DNA of 64,000 nucleotides from Mycobacterium sp. 852013-50091_SCH5140682 (lineage in GTDB: Bacteria; Actinomycetota; Actinomycetes; Mycobacteriales; Mycobacteriaceae), in NCBI RefSeq assembly GCF_001665685.1, contig NZ_LZTB01000057.1, forward strand, positions 1 to 64,000. Reading direction: 5' to 3'. Positions 25,190 through 32,885 of this stretch are shown here, one piece after another. The translations under genes and the position numbers were made by a program. Position 1 is the stretch's first letter, and each line of letters begins with the position of its first letter. The notes below the pieces were generated by a model. The model did not search any database, was not told the origin of the DNA, and saw nothing but the letters and a program-made list of their open reading frames with translations.

Positions 25190-25819
25190 TCAGCTGTAGA
25201 CGGGTTCTGTTGCGGCGGTGTGTGATCGGTGTGAACGGCGTGTACTGAGTGCCTTGGCGGCGATGAACAGGGCAACGAATCCCAGTGCCCAGATGGCCGC
25301 GATGCCCGGTGAGGTGCGGTAGGTGCCGCTGAGCATCAGGAATGCGGGCAGCGTGCAGGTCGGCTGGCTCAACAGCACCACCGCCCATCCGGTGAACCGC
25401 GTCAGCTGATCGCGATGCAGGCCGAGCACCAGGAAAAACAGCAGCCACAGCACGGACCAGCTCAGCCAGATGACGCCGAACACCGGATCGTGCACCACGG
25501 TGAACGACAGCACGGCGTAGACGACGGCGCCACCGGCAACGAACAGCGAAAACCAGCCGATGCCTTCAGGTTCCAGGCCGGCCAGGTTGACGATCCCGAC
25601 GTAGAGGTAGGTGAACCCGAAGAGGTAGAGACCCGACGCCGCCAGGATCGCCGCGGCGTCGCCGTCGGCCAGCACGAGCATGATGGTCGGCAGCACGCAC
25701 TGCATGGCGCCGACGAAGAGGTTCAACACGGCGGCTGAACGCGCCGGGACGATGTCCAGCAGCATCAGACCGTTGACGAAAAGCACTGCCCCTACGTAAA
25801 GGAGACCGACGCTGCCCAC
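25190..25819 (-). CDS. amiS: AmiS/UreI-family amide or urea channel
   Basis: A 209-residue membrane protein with six predicted helices (for example GLLYVGAVLFVNGLMLLDIV, ASGLYLFGFTYLYVGIVNLAG, FGVIWLSWSVLWLLFFLVLG). These match the AmiS/UreI family of small-amide and urea channels. It would let the amide substrate of AmiE enter. It is placed between amiC and amiE. A TTCCA-N2-TGGAA operator lies 19 bases upstream of its start, so it has its own regulated promoter. Confidence 0.92.
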   Translation of the reverse strand: MGSVGLLYVGAVLFVNGLMLLDIVPARSAAVLNLFVGAMQCVLPTIMLVLADGDAAAILAASGLYLFGFTYLYVGIVNLAGLEPEGIGWFSLFVAGGAVVYAVLSFTVVHDPVFGVIWLSWSVLWLLFFLVLGLHRDQLTRFTGWAVVLLSQPTCTLPAFLMLSGTYRTSPGIAAIWALGFVALFIAAKALSTRRSHRSHTAATEPVYS

Positions 25820-25838
25820 CGGAACACCTCCCAGTTAC

Positions 25839-25850
25839 TTCCAAATGGAA
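25839..25850. promoter_or_regulatory. Operator before amiS (TTCCAAATGGAA)
   Basis: Inverted repeat TTCCA-AA-TGGAA. With flanks it shares TACTTCCAA-A/G-TGGAAT with the site at 27069-27080 in opposite orientation, only one base differing over 16. Likely bound by the MarR protein encoded at 27131. Confidence 0.65.
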
Positions 25851-25906
25851 TAGATCTATTTGAAAATAAGTGACGGGCGCCACAGTGTCAACAGGCGGCA
25901 GGCCTG

Positions 25907-26995
25907 TCAGTCGGTCAGACTGCCGGGAAGTGTCGTGACGATCTCGAAATCGACACCGGACGCCACGGCGAGGTGCACCGGCTGGCTTGTGCGGTGCTCC
26001 AGAAATTCCACGGTGCCGCGTGGACTCTCATAGGCGACGCCGTCCGCTACGGCGTCGATGTCAAGCGGATCCCCGGCCCGGCGGATCATCTCGGCCAGGA
26101 AATAGGCTCCCTCATAACAGGATTCGGCCGCACTGCCCAGCGCGGGAGCGCTCGACCCGTTGACGTCGAGGTAGCGGTCCAGCAGCTCCATCGAATTGCG
26201 GCCGACCATCGAGCGGAAGTACGAGGCCGCCACGAACAGTCCCCGCGTGGCATCGTGACCGCTGGCGATGAGCATGTTCTCGTCCATGAGCGGGCTGAAC
26301 CGGAGCTTCTCGTCCTGCAGGCCGCGCCGCGCGAACGTCCGGTTGAACTCGACGGCATCCTGGCCGACGAGCAGCATCAGCACGGCGTCACACCGCGACT
26401 GCGCGACCTTGTCGACGAGCCGGTCGATGTCCCCGTGCCCGAGTGCCACGAACGAGCCCCCGACCAGATCGAGTGACAATGCCCGGACGTACCTGCGGAC
26501 CTCGGCCAGCGAGGTGCGCGGCCAGACATAGTCGTCCCCCACGACGAACCATTTGCGGATGCCGAGGTTGTCGCGCATCCATCGCAGCGCTGGCGCGATC
26601 TGCTGATCGGGAGTCTCACCGCAGCAATAGATTCCGCGTCGCCTCTCGCCGCCCTCGTAGAGCGCGGGATACGAGTAGGGCACCCGCCCGACGACGACCG
26701 GCGCGAGCGCGTTACGCACCGACGAGATATGCCAGCCGCTGACCGCGTCGATGCGGTCCTCGTCGATCAGCCGTTTGACGTCGGCGGCCACGGCCGCAGG
26801 GTGCGCGCCGCCGTCGACCACTTCGATGCGCACCTGGCGGCCGAGGACACCGCCTGCGGCGTTGAGGTCGTGCGCCACCAGCTCGCCGACGGCTTCGCAG
26901 GACGGGCCGAACAGACCCGCGGGCCCTTGCAGCGGCACCACCATTCCCAACCGCCATTCGGCGTCGCGGCCCCGCGTACGCACGCCTATGCTCAC
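25907..26995 (-). CDS. amiC: AmiC-like amide-sensing periplasmic-binding-fold protein
   Basis: A protein of about 362 residues with a two-lobed Leu/Ile/Val-binding-protein fold (WRLGMVVPLQGPAGLFGPSCEAVGEL, VPYSYPALYEGGERRRGIYCCGE, WFVVGDDYVWPRTS, RGLFVAASYF). It has no signal peptide or lipobox, so it is cytoplasmic like Pseudomonas AmiC, which binds amides and restrains AmiR. I choose GTG 26995 because GAAGGG precedes it by 9 bases; an upstream TTG at 27034 is less likely. No AmiR antiterminator is encoded nearby, so its partner here is unknown. First gene of the minus-strand ami operon. Confidence 0.86.
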   Translation of the reverse strand: MSIGVRTRGRDAEWRLGMVVPLQGPAGLFGPSCEAVGELVAHDLNAAGGVLGRQVRIEVVDGGAHPAAVAADVKRLIDEDRIDAVSGWHISSVRNALAPVVVGRVPYSYPALYEGGERRRGIYCCGETPDQQIAPALRWMRDNLGIRKWFVVGDDYVWPRTSLAEVRRYVRALSLDLVGGSFVALGHGDIDRLVDKVAQSRCDAVLMLLVGQDAVEFNRTFARRGLQDEKLRFSPLMDENMLIASGHDATRGLFVAASYFRSMVGRNSMELLDRYLDVNGSSAPALGSAAESCYEGAYFLAEMIRRAGDPLDIDAVADGVAYESPRGTVEFLEHRTSQPVHLAVASGVDFEIVTTLPGSLTD

Positions 26996-27068
26996 CCGCG
27001 CGTTCCCTTCGACGGTGCCGGGTGCGAGGAGCAAATGGGCCGGCAGGCGAGGCGATCAGCTAGAATCA

Positions 27069-27080
27069 TTCCACTTGGAA
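27069..27080. promoter_or_regulatory. Operator between amiC and marR (TTCCACTTGGAA)
   Basis: Inverted repeat TTCCA-CT-TGGAA in the divergent promoter region, matching the amiS operator. Its position between the two gene starts would let one repressor control both directions. Confidence 0.65.
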
Positions 27081-27130
27081 GTATCCTCGCGTCGGCGGCG
27101 CGAGGCAATCGTCAGTTGGGAGGTCGGCCT

Positions 27131-27538
27131 GTGACAGACATGCTCCCACCTGGCGACCCGGTCACACCGTCCGGCAGTGACGTCGTGCGGGTAGCCCGCA
27201 TGATCAGCGCGGTCATCGAGCGTGAACTCGCAGGCGAGGACCTGACGCTCGACGACTGGCTGGTGCTCGAAGCGCTGGGCGCCTCGCCCGGGCTGACGAT
27301 GGCCGAGCTGCGCGCGCAGACGCTGACGGCCGCCCCGACGCTGACCCGCGTGGTGGACCGGCTCGTCGCCCGCGCCGCGGTGTTCCGGGAGGTCGATGCC
27401 GACGATCGGCGCAAGGTCCGCGTCAACCTCAGCAAGCGCGGCGCGGCCCTGCACTCCCGACTGCTGGCGGCCGTCCGCCCCGCCGAGCAGGCGTGGTTCG
27501 ACGAGCACGGCGTCAGCCCGTGGATGGTCTCCGGCTGA
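27131..27538 (+). CDS. MarR-family regulator of the amidase operon
   Basis: A 135-residue winged-helix protein. The recognition region is ASPGLTMAELRAQTLTAAPTLTRVVDRLVARAAVF, followed by the wing VDADDRRKVRVNLSKRG. GTG 27131 is chosen for the GGGAGG about 8 bases upstream; the frame before it is shadow of amiC. It is divergent from amiC with a palindromic operator between, and a second copy before amiS, so it most likely represses the ami genes and its own gene. Pseudomonas uses the ANTAR protein AmiR for this job, so the control differs. Confidence 0.85.
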   Translation: MTDMLPPGDPVTPSGSDVVRVARMISAVIERELAGEDLTLDDWLVLEALGASPGLTMAELRAQTLTAAPTLTRVVDRLVARAAVFREVDADDRRKVRVNLSKRGAALHSRLLAAVRPAEQAWFDEHGVSPWMVSG

Positions 27539-27638
27539 CGACGCTTTCGGGCGCGGCGAGCATGCGCTGAAGCATCAGAACCCTTGCGGTACCGACCCTT
27601 GCCAAACCACACGACCAATTACTAGGATATGCAAGTAT

Positions 27639-27655
27639 CTCGGGTGCGGCCCGAG
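27639..27655. promoter_or_regulatory. Inverted repeat upstream of mmsA
   Basis: CTCGGG-N5-CCCGAG forms a 6-bp stem 36 bases before the mmsA start, next to GATATGCAAGTATC, another short dyad. Either could be a regulatory site for the valine operon; no regulator gene is adjacent. Confidence 0.3.
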
Positions 27656-27690
27656 TTGCCACCATTGCGCACAATCCTTGGACGGACGTC

Positions 27691-29211
27691 ATGACTACAC
27701 AGATTCCCCACTTCATCAACGGCGAGCGGACCGCGGCCGGGTCGACCCGCACCGCCGATGTGCTCAATCCCAGCACCGGCGAGGTCCAGGCCCAGGTCCT
27801 GATGGCTTCCGCGGCTGATGTCGACGCCGCCGTCGCCGTCGCGGTCGAGGCCCAGAAGACGTGGGCCGCCTTCAACCCCCAGCGCCGGGCCCGCGTGCTG
27901 ATGCGCTTCATCGACCTGGTCAACCAGAATGCCGACGAACTGGCCGAGCTGCTGTCCCTCGAGCACGGCAAGACCGTCGCCGACTCGCTGGGCGACATCC
28001 AGCGCGGCATCGAGGTGATCGAGTTCGCGGTGGGCATCCCGCACCTGCTCAAGGGCGAGTTCACCGAGGGTGCGGGCACCGGCATCGACGTGTACTCGAT
28101 CCGTCAGCCGCTCGGCGTGGTCGCCGGCATCACCCCGTTCAACTTCCCCGCGATGATCCCGCTGTGGAAGGCCGGCCCCGCGCTGGCATGCGGAAACGCG
28201 TTCATTCTCAAGCCTTCTGAACGCGATCCCTCGGTACCGCTGCGCCTGGCCGAATTGTTCATCGAAGCGGGCCTGCCCGCAGGCGTGTTCCAGGTGATCC
28301 AGGGCGACAAGGAAGCCGTCGACGCGATCCTGACGCACCCGGACATCCAGGCCGTCGGGTTCGTCGGCAGCTCCGACATCGCGCAGTACATCTACTCCAC
28401 CGCGGCCGCACACGCCAAGCGCGCCCAATGCTTCGGTGGCGCCAAGAACCACATGATCGTCATGCCCGACGCCGACCTCGACCAGGCCGTCGACGCATTG
28501 ATCGGGGCAGGCTACGGCAGTGCCGGCGAGCGCTGCATGGCGATCAGCGTCGCCGTCCCGGTGGGCGAGGACACCGCGAACCGGCTGCGCGCGCGCCTCG
28601 TCGAGCGGGTCAACCAGCTGCGGGTGGGCCACAGCCTCGATCCCAAGGCCGACTACGGTCCGCTGGTCACCGAGGCCGCGCTCAACCGGGTCAAGGACTA
28701 CATCGGCCAGGGCGTCGACGCCGGCGCCGAGTTGGTGGTCGACGGCCGCGAACGAACCAGTGACGAGCTGACTTTCGGCGATGTGAGCCTGGAGGGCGGC
28801 TACTTCATCGGCCCCACCCTGTTCGACCACGTCACTCCCGACATGTCGATCTACACCGACGAGATCTTCGGCCCGGTGCTGTGCATCGTGCGGGCACACG
28901 ACTACGAAGAAGCCTTGCGGCTGCCGACCGAGCACGAGTACGGCAACGGCGTGGCGATCTTCACCCGCGACGGCGATGCCGCCCGCGACTTCGTGTCCCG
29001 GGTCCAGGTCGGCATGGTCGGCGTCAACGTCCCGATCCCGGTTCCGGTGGCGTATCACACCTTCGGTGGCTGGAAGCGGTCCGGCTTCGGCGATCTCAAC
29101 CAGCACGGTCCCGCGTCGATCCAGTTCTACACCAAGGTCAAGACCGTCACCGAACGGTGGCCGTCGGGCATCAAGGATGGCGCAGAGTTCGTCATCCCCA
29201 CCATGAAGTAG
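27691..29211 (+). CDS. mmsA: Methylmalonate-semialdehyde dehydrogenase (CoA-acylating)
   Basis: A 506-residue aldehyde dehydrogenase that converts methylmalonate semialdehyde and CoA to propionyl-CoA in valine degradation. It has the ALDH cofactor site GFVGSSDIAQYIY and the MmsA-type active-site block FGGAKNHMIVMPDADLDQ, then GSAGERCMAISVAVPVG with the catalytic Cys. The C-terminal GGWKRSGFGDLNQHG is also conserved. It leads the operon mmsA-fadE9-mmsB in the same order as Rv0753c-Rv0751c; the next gene begins 7 bases later. Confidence 0.96.
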   Translation: MTTQIPHFINGERTAAGSTRTADVLNPSTGEVQAQVLMASAADVDAAVAVAVEAQKTWAAFNPQRRARVLMRFIDLVNQNADELAELLSLEHGKTVADSLGDIQRGIEVIEFAVGIPHLLKGEFTEGAGTGIDVYSIRQPLGVVAGITPFNFPAMIPLWKAGPALACGNAFILKPSERDPSVPLRLAELFIEAGLPAGVFQVIQGDKEAVDAILTHPDIQAVGFVGSSDIAQYIYSTAAAHAKRAQCFGGAKNHMIVMPDADLDQAVDALIGAGYGSAGERCMAISVAVPVGEDTANRLRARLVERVNQLRVGHSLDPKADYGPLVTEAALNRVKDYIGQGVDAGAELVVDGRERTSDELTFGDVSLEGGYFIGPTLFDHVTPDMSIYTDEIFGPVLCIVRAHDYEEALRLPTEHEYGNGVAIFTRDGDAARDFVSRVQVGMVGVNVPIPVPVAYHTFGGWKRSGFGDLNQHGPASIQFYTKVKTVTERWPSGIKDGAEFVIPTMK

Positions 29212-29218
29212 ACCCACC

Positions 29219-30379
29219 GTGGATCTCTACGAACTGGATGACGACGAACGCGTGATCGCCGAGACGGCGGCCGCGTTCGCCGAAAAGCGCATCGCGCCAT
29301 ACGCGTTGGAGTGGGATGAGAAACACCACTTCCCCGTCGACGTGCTGCGCGAGGCGGCTGAACTCGGTATGGCGGCGATCTACTGCCAGGAGGACGCGGG
29401 CGGCAGCGGGCTGCGGCGACTGGATGCCGTGCGCATCTTCGAGCAGCTCGCGGCCGCCGACCCGGCCATCGCGGCATTTCTGTCCATCCACAACATGTGC
29501 GCGTGGATGGTGGACAGCTTCGGCACCGAGGAGCAGCGCAAGACCTGGGTGCCGCGACTGGCATCGATGGACGCCATCGCGAGCTACTGCCTGACCGAAC
29601 CGGGCGCCGGATCGGACGCCGCGGCCCTGCGCACGAGGGCCGTCCGCGACGGGGACGACTGGGTACTCGACGGCGACAAGCAGTTCATCTCCGGCGCGGG
29701 CAGCTCTGATGTCTACGTGGTGATGGCCAGAACTGGCGCGGAGGGACCGCGGGGCATATCCGCGTTCGTGGTCGAAAAGGACACGCCCGGGCTGAGTTTC
29801 GGTGCCCAGGAGCAGAAGATGGGCTGGAACGCCCAGCCCACGGCGCAGGTGATCTTCGACGGTGTTCGGGTGCCCGCCGATGCGCTGCTCGGCGGCACCG
29901 AGGGCACGGGGTTCGGCATCGCGATGAACGGGCTCAACGGTGGGCGCATCAACATCGCCGCGTGTTCGCTCGGCGGGGCGCAGGCCGCGCACGAGAAGGC
30001 GGTGGCCTATCTTGCCGACCGACAGGCATTCGGCGGCGCCCTGCTCGACGAGCCCACCATCCGGTTCACGCTGGCCGACATGGCCACGGGACTGGAGACG
30101 TCGCGAAACATGTTGTGGCGGGCGGCCTCCGCGCTGGACGCCAACCACCCCGACAAGGTGACGTTGTGCGCGATGGCCAAACGCTACGTCACCGACACCT
30201 GCTTCGAGGTGGCCGATCAGGCCCTGCAACTGCACGGCGGCTACGGCTATCTTCGCGAGTACGGCTTGGAGAAGATCGTCCGCGATCTACGGGTGCACCG
30301 CATCCTTGAAGGAACCAACGAAATCATGCGCGTAGTGATCGGGCGCGCGACCGCGGGCCGAGCCCGCACGTCAGCATAA
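29219..30379 (+). CDS. fadE9: Isobutyryl-CoA-type acyl-CoA dehydrogenase
   Basis: A 386-residue FAD enzyme of the acyl-CoA dehydrogenase family. Signatures are SYCLTEPGAGSDAAALRTRA (FAD/substrate signature 1) and the C-terminal QLHGGYGYLREYGLEKIVRDLRVHRILEGTNEIMR. The position between mmsA and mmsB implies isobutyryl-CoA or 2-methylbutyryl-CoA oxidation in branched-chain amino acid catabolism; Rv0752c (fadE9) has this place in M. tuberculosis. It starts with GTG at 29219. Confidence 0.94.
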   Translation: MDLYELDDDERVIAETAAAFAEKRIAPYALEWDEKHHFPVDVLREAAELGMAAIYCQEDAGGSGLRRLDAVRIFEQLAAADPAIAAFLSIHNMCAWMVDSFGTEEQRKTWVPRLASMDAIASYCLTEPGAGSDAAALRTRAVRDGDDWVLDGDKQFISGAGSSDVYVVMARTGAEGPRGISAFVVEKDTPGLSFGAQEQKMGWNAQPTAQVIFDGVRVPADALLGGTEGTGFGIAMNGLNGGRINIAACSLGGAQAAHEKAVAYLADRQAFGGALLDEPTIRFTLADMATGLETSRNMLWRAASALDANHPDKVTLCAMAKRYVTDTCFEVADQALQLHGGYGYLREYGLEKIVRDLRVHRILEGTNEIMRVVIGRATAGRARTSA

Positions 30380-30412
30380 GCGGGCAGAGCCCGCGTGGGA
30401 TAGGAGTTGCAC

Positions 30413-31285
30413 GTGAGCACAATCGCTTTCCTGGGTCTCGGTCACATGGGCGGCCCGATGGCTGCCAACCTGGTGACCGCCGGGCACACCGTGCACGGAT
30501 TCGACCCCGCCCCAGCGGCGCAGGAAGCAGCAAAGGCCAACGGCGTCACCATGTTCGGCAGTGGGCCCGAGGCCGTGGCTGGTGCCGACGTGGTGATCAC
30601 CATGTTGGCCAGCGGCGCGCAGGTGAAGAACTGCTACGCCGAGGTGCTGCCCGCCGCGGCGGCAGGCGCACTGTTCATCGACAGTTCCACGATCTCCGTC
30701 GACGATGCCCGTGAGGTCCACAAACTGGCCGGTGAGCATGGTTTCGGTCAGCTCGACGCCCCGGTGTCCGGCGGCGTCAAGGGTGCCGTGGCCGGGACCC
30801 TGGCGTTCATGGTCGGTGGCCCCGATGACGCTGTCGACGCGGCCCGTCCGGTGCTGGAACCCATGGCGGGCAAGATCATTCACTGCGGTGCCGCGGGCGC
30901 GGGCCAGGCCGCCAAGGTGTGCAACAACATGGTGCTGGCGGTGCAGCAGATCGCCGTCGGTGAGGCATTCGTACTGGCCGAGAAGCTCGGCCTGGACAAG
31001 CAGTCCTTGTTCGACGTCATCACGGGTGCGACGGGCAACTGCTGGGCCGTGCACACCAATTGCCCGGTGCCCGGGCCTGTTCCGACGTCCCCGGCCAACA
31101 ACGACTTCAAGCCGGGGTTCGCCACGGCCTTGATGAACAAGGACCTCGGCCTGGCGATGGCGGCCGTGAAGTCGACGGGTTCGTCGGCGCCCCTGGGCAC
31201 CCATGCCGCGGAGATCTATGCCAAGTTCGCCGTCGACCATGCCGACTTGGACTTCAGCGCGGTGATCGAGACACTGCGCGGCTGA
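30413..31285 (+). CDS. mmsB: 3-hydroxyisobutyrate dehydrogenase
   Basis: A 290-residue NAD-dependent beta-hydroxyacid dehydrogenase that makes methylmalonate semialdehyde from 3-hydroxyisobutyrate. The NAD motif is IAFLGLGHMGGPMAANLVTAGH; the substrate block is DAPVSGGVKGAVAGTLAFMVGG; the catalytic Lys is in GAGQAAKVCNNMVLA. I use GTG 30413, 6 bases after AGGAG; TTG 30407 overlaps the ribosome site. Last gene of the valine operon and product-linked to mmsA. Confidence 0.95.
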   Translation: MSTIAFLGLGHMGGPMAANLVTAGHTVHGFDPAPAAQEAAKANGVTMFGSGPEAVAGADVVITMLASGAQVKNCYAEVLPAAAAGALFIDSSTISVDDAREVHKLAGEHGFGQLDAPVSGGVKGAVAGTLAFMVGGPDDAVDAARPVLEPMAGKIIHCGAAGAGQAAKVCNNMVLAVQQIAVGEAFVLAEKLGLDKQSLFDVITGATGNCWAVHTNCPVPGPVPTSPANNDFKPGFATALMNKDLGLAMAAVKSTGSSAPLGTHAAEIYAKFAVDHADLDFSAVIETLRG

Positions 31286-31291
31286 GCGCTC

Positions 31292-32002
31292 CTAAGCGGC
31301 CGACGGGCTGTGTTGCGCCCACCACGACGCGTGCAGGCGTCGGCAGGTAGCCAGCCGCAGCGCGTCGTCCATGCCTGTGTAATCCGGGCGTACCGCGACT
31401 GCCGGGAGAGCCGTGCCCGGCTCGGCGCCGATGAGCACGCTGGCCAGCCCAGCTGCGTTCGCGGCCCGCAGTCCGGTGCTCGACCCGGCGACAGCCAGCG
31501 CGTCATGGGCCGACACCCCGAGCTCAGCCAGGGCATGCTGGTGGGCGGCGCCGTGCATCGAGGAGGTGACGTCGTCACCGGTGACCACGGTTTCCACCAG
31601 GCCTTCGCCTACCAGCTGGCGCACCAGCGGCTCGACCCAGCGGCGCCTACCGCTGGACACCACGCCTACCGGCACGTCGGCGGCGAAGGCGTCCATGACC
31701 AGGTCGTGGAGACCGGCGCGCGGAGTCAGGCCCGCGTCGAGAATCATCTCGTCGAACATCATGTCCTTGGTGGCGCAGATCTCGTCGGCGAGCACCTCGG
31801 TGAGCACGTCGCATTCCGGCCCCACGCAGCGCTTGCGGAGCTCCGCTGCGACCCGCTGACGTTCGTCGTGCAGCGCCAACAGTTGCCGATAGCGCGCCAC
31901 GCTCCAGTCCAGGGACAGGCCGTGCGCAGCGAATGCCGCGTTGAACACGACCCGGTGACCGTCGACATCCAGGTCTGACAGCGCGTCGAGATCGAAGATC
32001 AC
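31292..32002 (-). CDS. HAD-superfamily hydrolase (beta-phosphoglucomutase-like)
   Basis: A protein of about 236 residues. The HAD core is VIFDLDALSDLD (nucleophile Asp and acid Asp), PVGVVSSGRRRW (motif II), and DDALAVAGSSTGLRAANAAGL (motif III/IV region), with a helical cap between. DALAVAGSS in place of the usual E/D-DS is a deviation worth noting. The start is uncertain: a strong AGGAGGG lies 6 bases before a CTG at 32011 (giving MRAVIFDLD), while GTG 32002 is the nearest standard codon. A 14-codon upstream ORF precedes it. The phosphorylated substrate is unknown. It is convergent with mmsB, 6 bases away. Confidence 0.82.
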   Translation of the reverse strand: MIFDLDALSDLDVDGHRVVFNAAFAAHGLSLDWSVARYRQLLALHDERQRVAAELRKRCVGPECDVLTEVLADEICATKDMMFDEMILDAGLTPRAGLHDLVMDAFAADVPVGVVSSGRRRWVEPLVRQLVGEGLVETVVTGDDVTSSMHGAAHQHALAELGVSAHDALAVAGSSTGLRAANAAGLASVLIGAEPGTALPAVAVRPDYTGMDDALRLATCRRLHASWWAQHSPSAA

Positions 32003-32027
32003 CGCACGCAGCGGGAACCCTCCTGCA

Positions 32028-32072
32028 TCAGTCGGCTCGGGACAGTCCCACCAGAACCGCCCGGCACGCCAT
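32028..32072 (-). CDS. Possible 14-codon leader peptide before the HAD gene
   Basis: ATG 32072 is preceded by AGGAG with a 5-base spacer and reads MACRAVLVGLSRAD before TGA at 32030-32028. The HAD ribosome site begins only a few bases after this stop, so its translation could be coupled. No homology is known to me, so the coding status is tentative. Confidence 0.35.
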   Translation of the reverse strand: MACRAVLVGLSRAD

Positions 32073-32131
32073 GTTTTCTCCTGAGGTGAGGACACCACAT
32101 GAGAGTGGCCCACATCACAGGACCGGCGCCT

Positions 32132-32146
32132 CCCCCCTAGGGGTGA
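32132..32146. promoter_or_regulatory. CCCCTAGGGG palindrome upstream of the two-component genes
   Basis: A perfect 10-bp palindrome within CCCCCCTAGGGGTGA, in the divergent region between the HAD and response-regulator genes. Its G-tract symmetry resembles CsoR/RcnR-type operators, but no such regulator is encoded in the window. Confidence 0.35.
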
Positions 32147-32210
32147 TTGGGCATGCGAACTTCGTCTGCGGAAGGTGTGGCCGGATCTGCTCCGCGCAAG
32201 TGCGCACGCA

Positions 32211-32216
32211 TAGGGT
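32211..32216 (+). promoter_or_regulatory. Candidate leaderless -10 element of the response-regulator gene
   Basis: TAGGGT ends 6 bases before ATG 32223 and no ribosome site is present, fitting a leaderless transcript for the response regulator/kinase pair. Confidence 0.4.
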
Positions 32217-32222
32217 GATGCC

Positions 32223-32885
32223 ATGGCGCCCTCCAGCCCAGTGCGCCTTGTGCTGGTCGATGACCACGAAATGGTCATCGAGGGTCTCAAGGCCATGCTC
32301 GCCGCGTTCGAAGACCGGGTTCTGGTGGTCGGCCATGCGATCGGCGCTGAGCGAGCGCTCAGCGTGGTCGCCGAGCTGAATCCCGACATCGTGCTGTGCG
32401 ACGTCCGCATGCAAGGCTCCAGCGGCCTGGATCTGTGCCGCGACCTGCGGGAACGCGATCCGGACCGCAAAGTGGTGATGCTGAGCGTGTACGACGACGA
32501 GCAGTACCTGTTCCAGGCATTGCGAGTCGGCGCCTCGGGTTACCTACTCAAGAGCATCAGCAGCGACGAGTTGGTCCGCCAGATCGAATTCGCCCACGGT
32601 GGCGCCACCGCGATCGATCCCGGCATGGCCGCCCGCGCCGCCGACACGGCCGCGCGACTGCAACGCGACGAGTTCTGGCCGGGGGTTCGGCAGGGCCTCA
32701 CGCAGCGGGAGAGCGAGATCCTGTCGTTCGTGGTGGCGGGGTTGTCCAACCGCGGTATCGCCACCAAGTTGGTGATCGGCGAGGAAACCGTCAAGACCCA
32801 TCTGCGGTCCATCTACCGCAAGCTTGGCGTCAGTGACCGCGCAGGCGCCGTCGCCACCGCCCTACGCGAAGGCATCTACCAATGA
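32223..32885 (+). CDS. NarL/FixJ-family response regulator
   Basis: A 220-residue DNA-binding response regulator. The receiver covers about 8-125 with acidic residues in LVLVDDHEMVIEG, phospho-Asp in DIVLCDVRMQGSSG, and Lys in GASGYLLKSISSDELV. The LuxR helix-turn-helix is at about 155-215 (LTQRESEILSFVVAGLSNRGIATKLVIGEETVKTHLRSIYRKLGV). It overlaps by 4 bases (ATGA) with the kinase gene, its clear partner. Target genes are unknown. Confidence 0.95.
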   Translation: MAPSSPVRLVLVDDHEMVIEGLKAMLAAFEDRVLVVGHAIGAERALSVVAELNPDIVLCDVRMQGSSGLDLCRDLRERDPDRKVVMLSVYDDEQYLFQALRVGASGYLLKSISSDELVRQIEFAHGGATAIDPGMAARAADTAARLQRDEFWPGVRQGLTQRESEILSFVVAGLSNRGIATKLVIGEETVKTHLRSIYRKLGVSDRAGAVATALREGIYQ

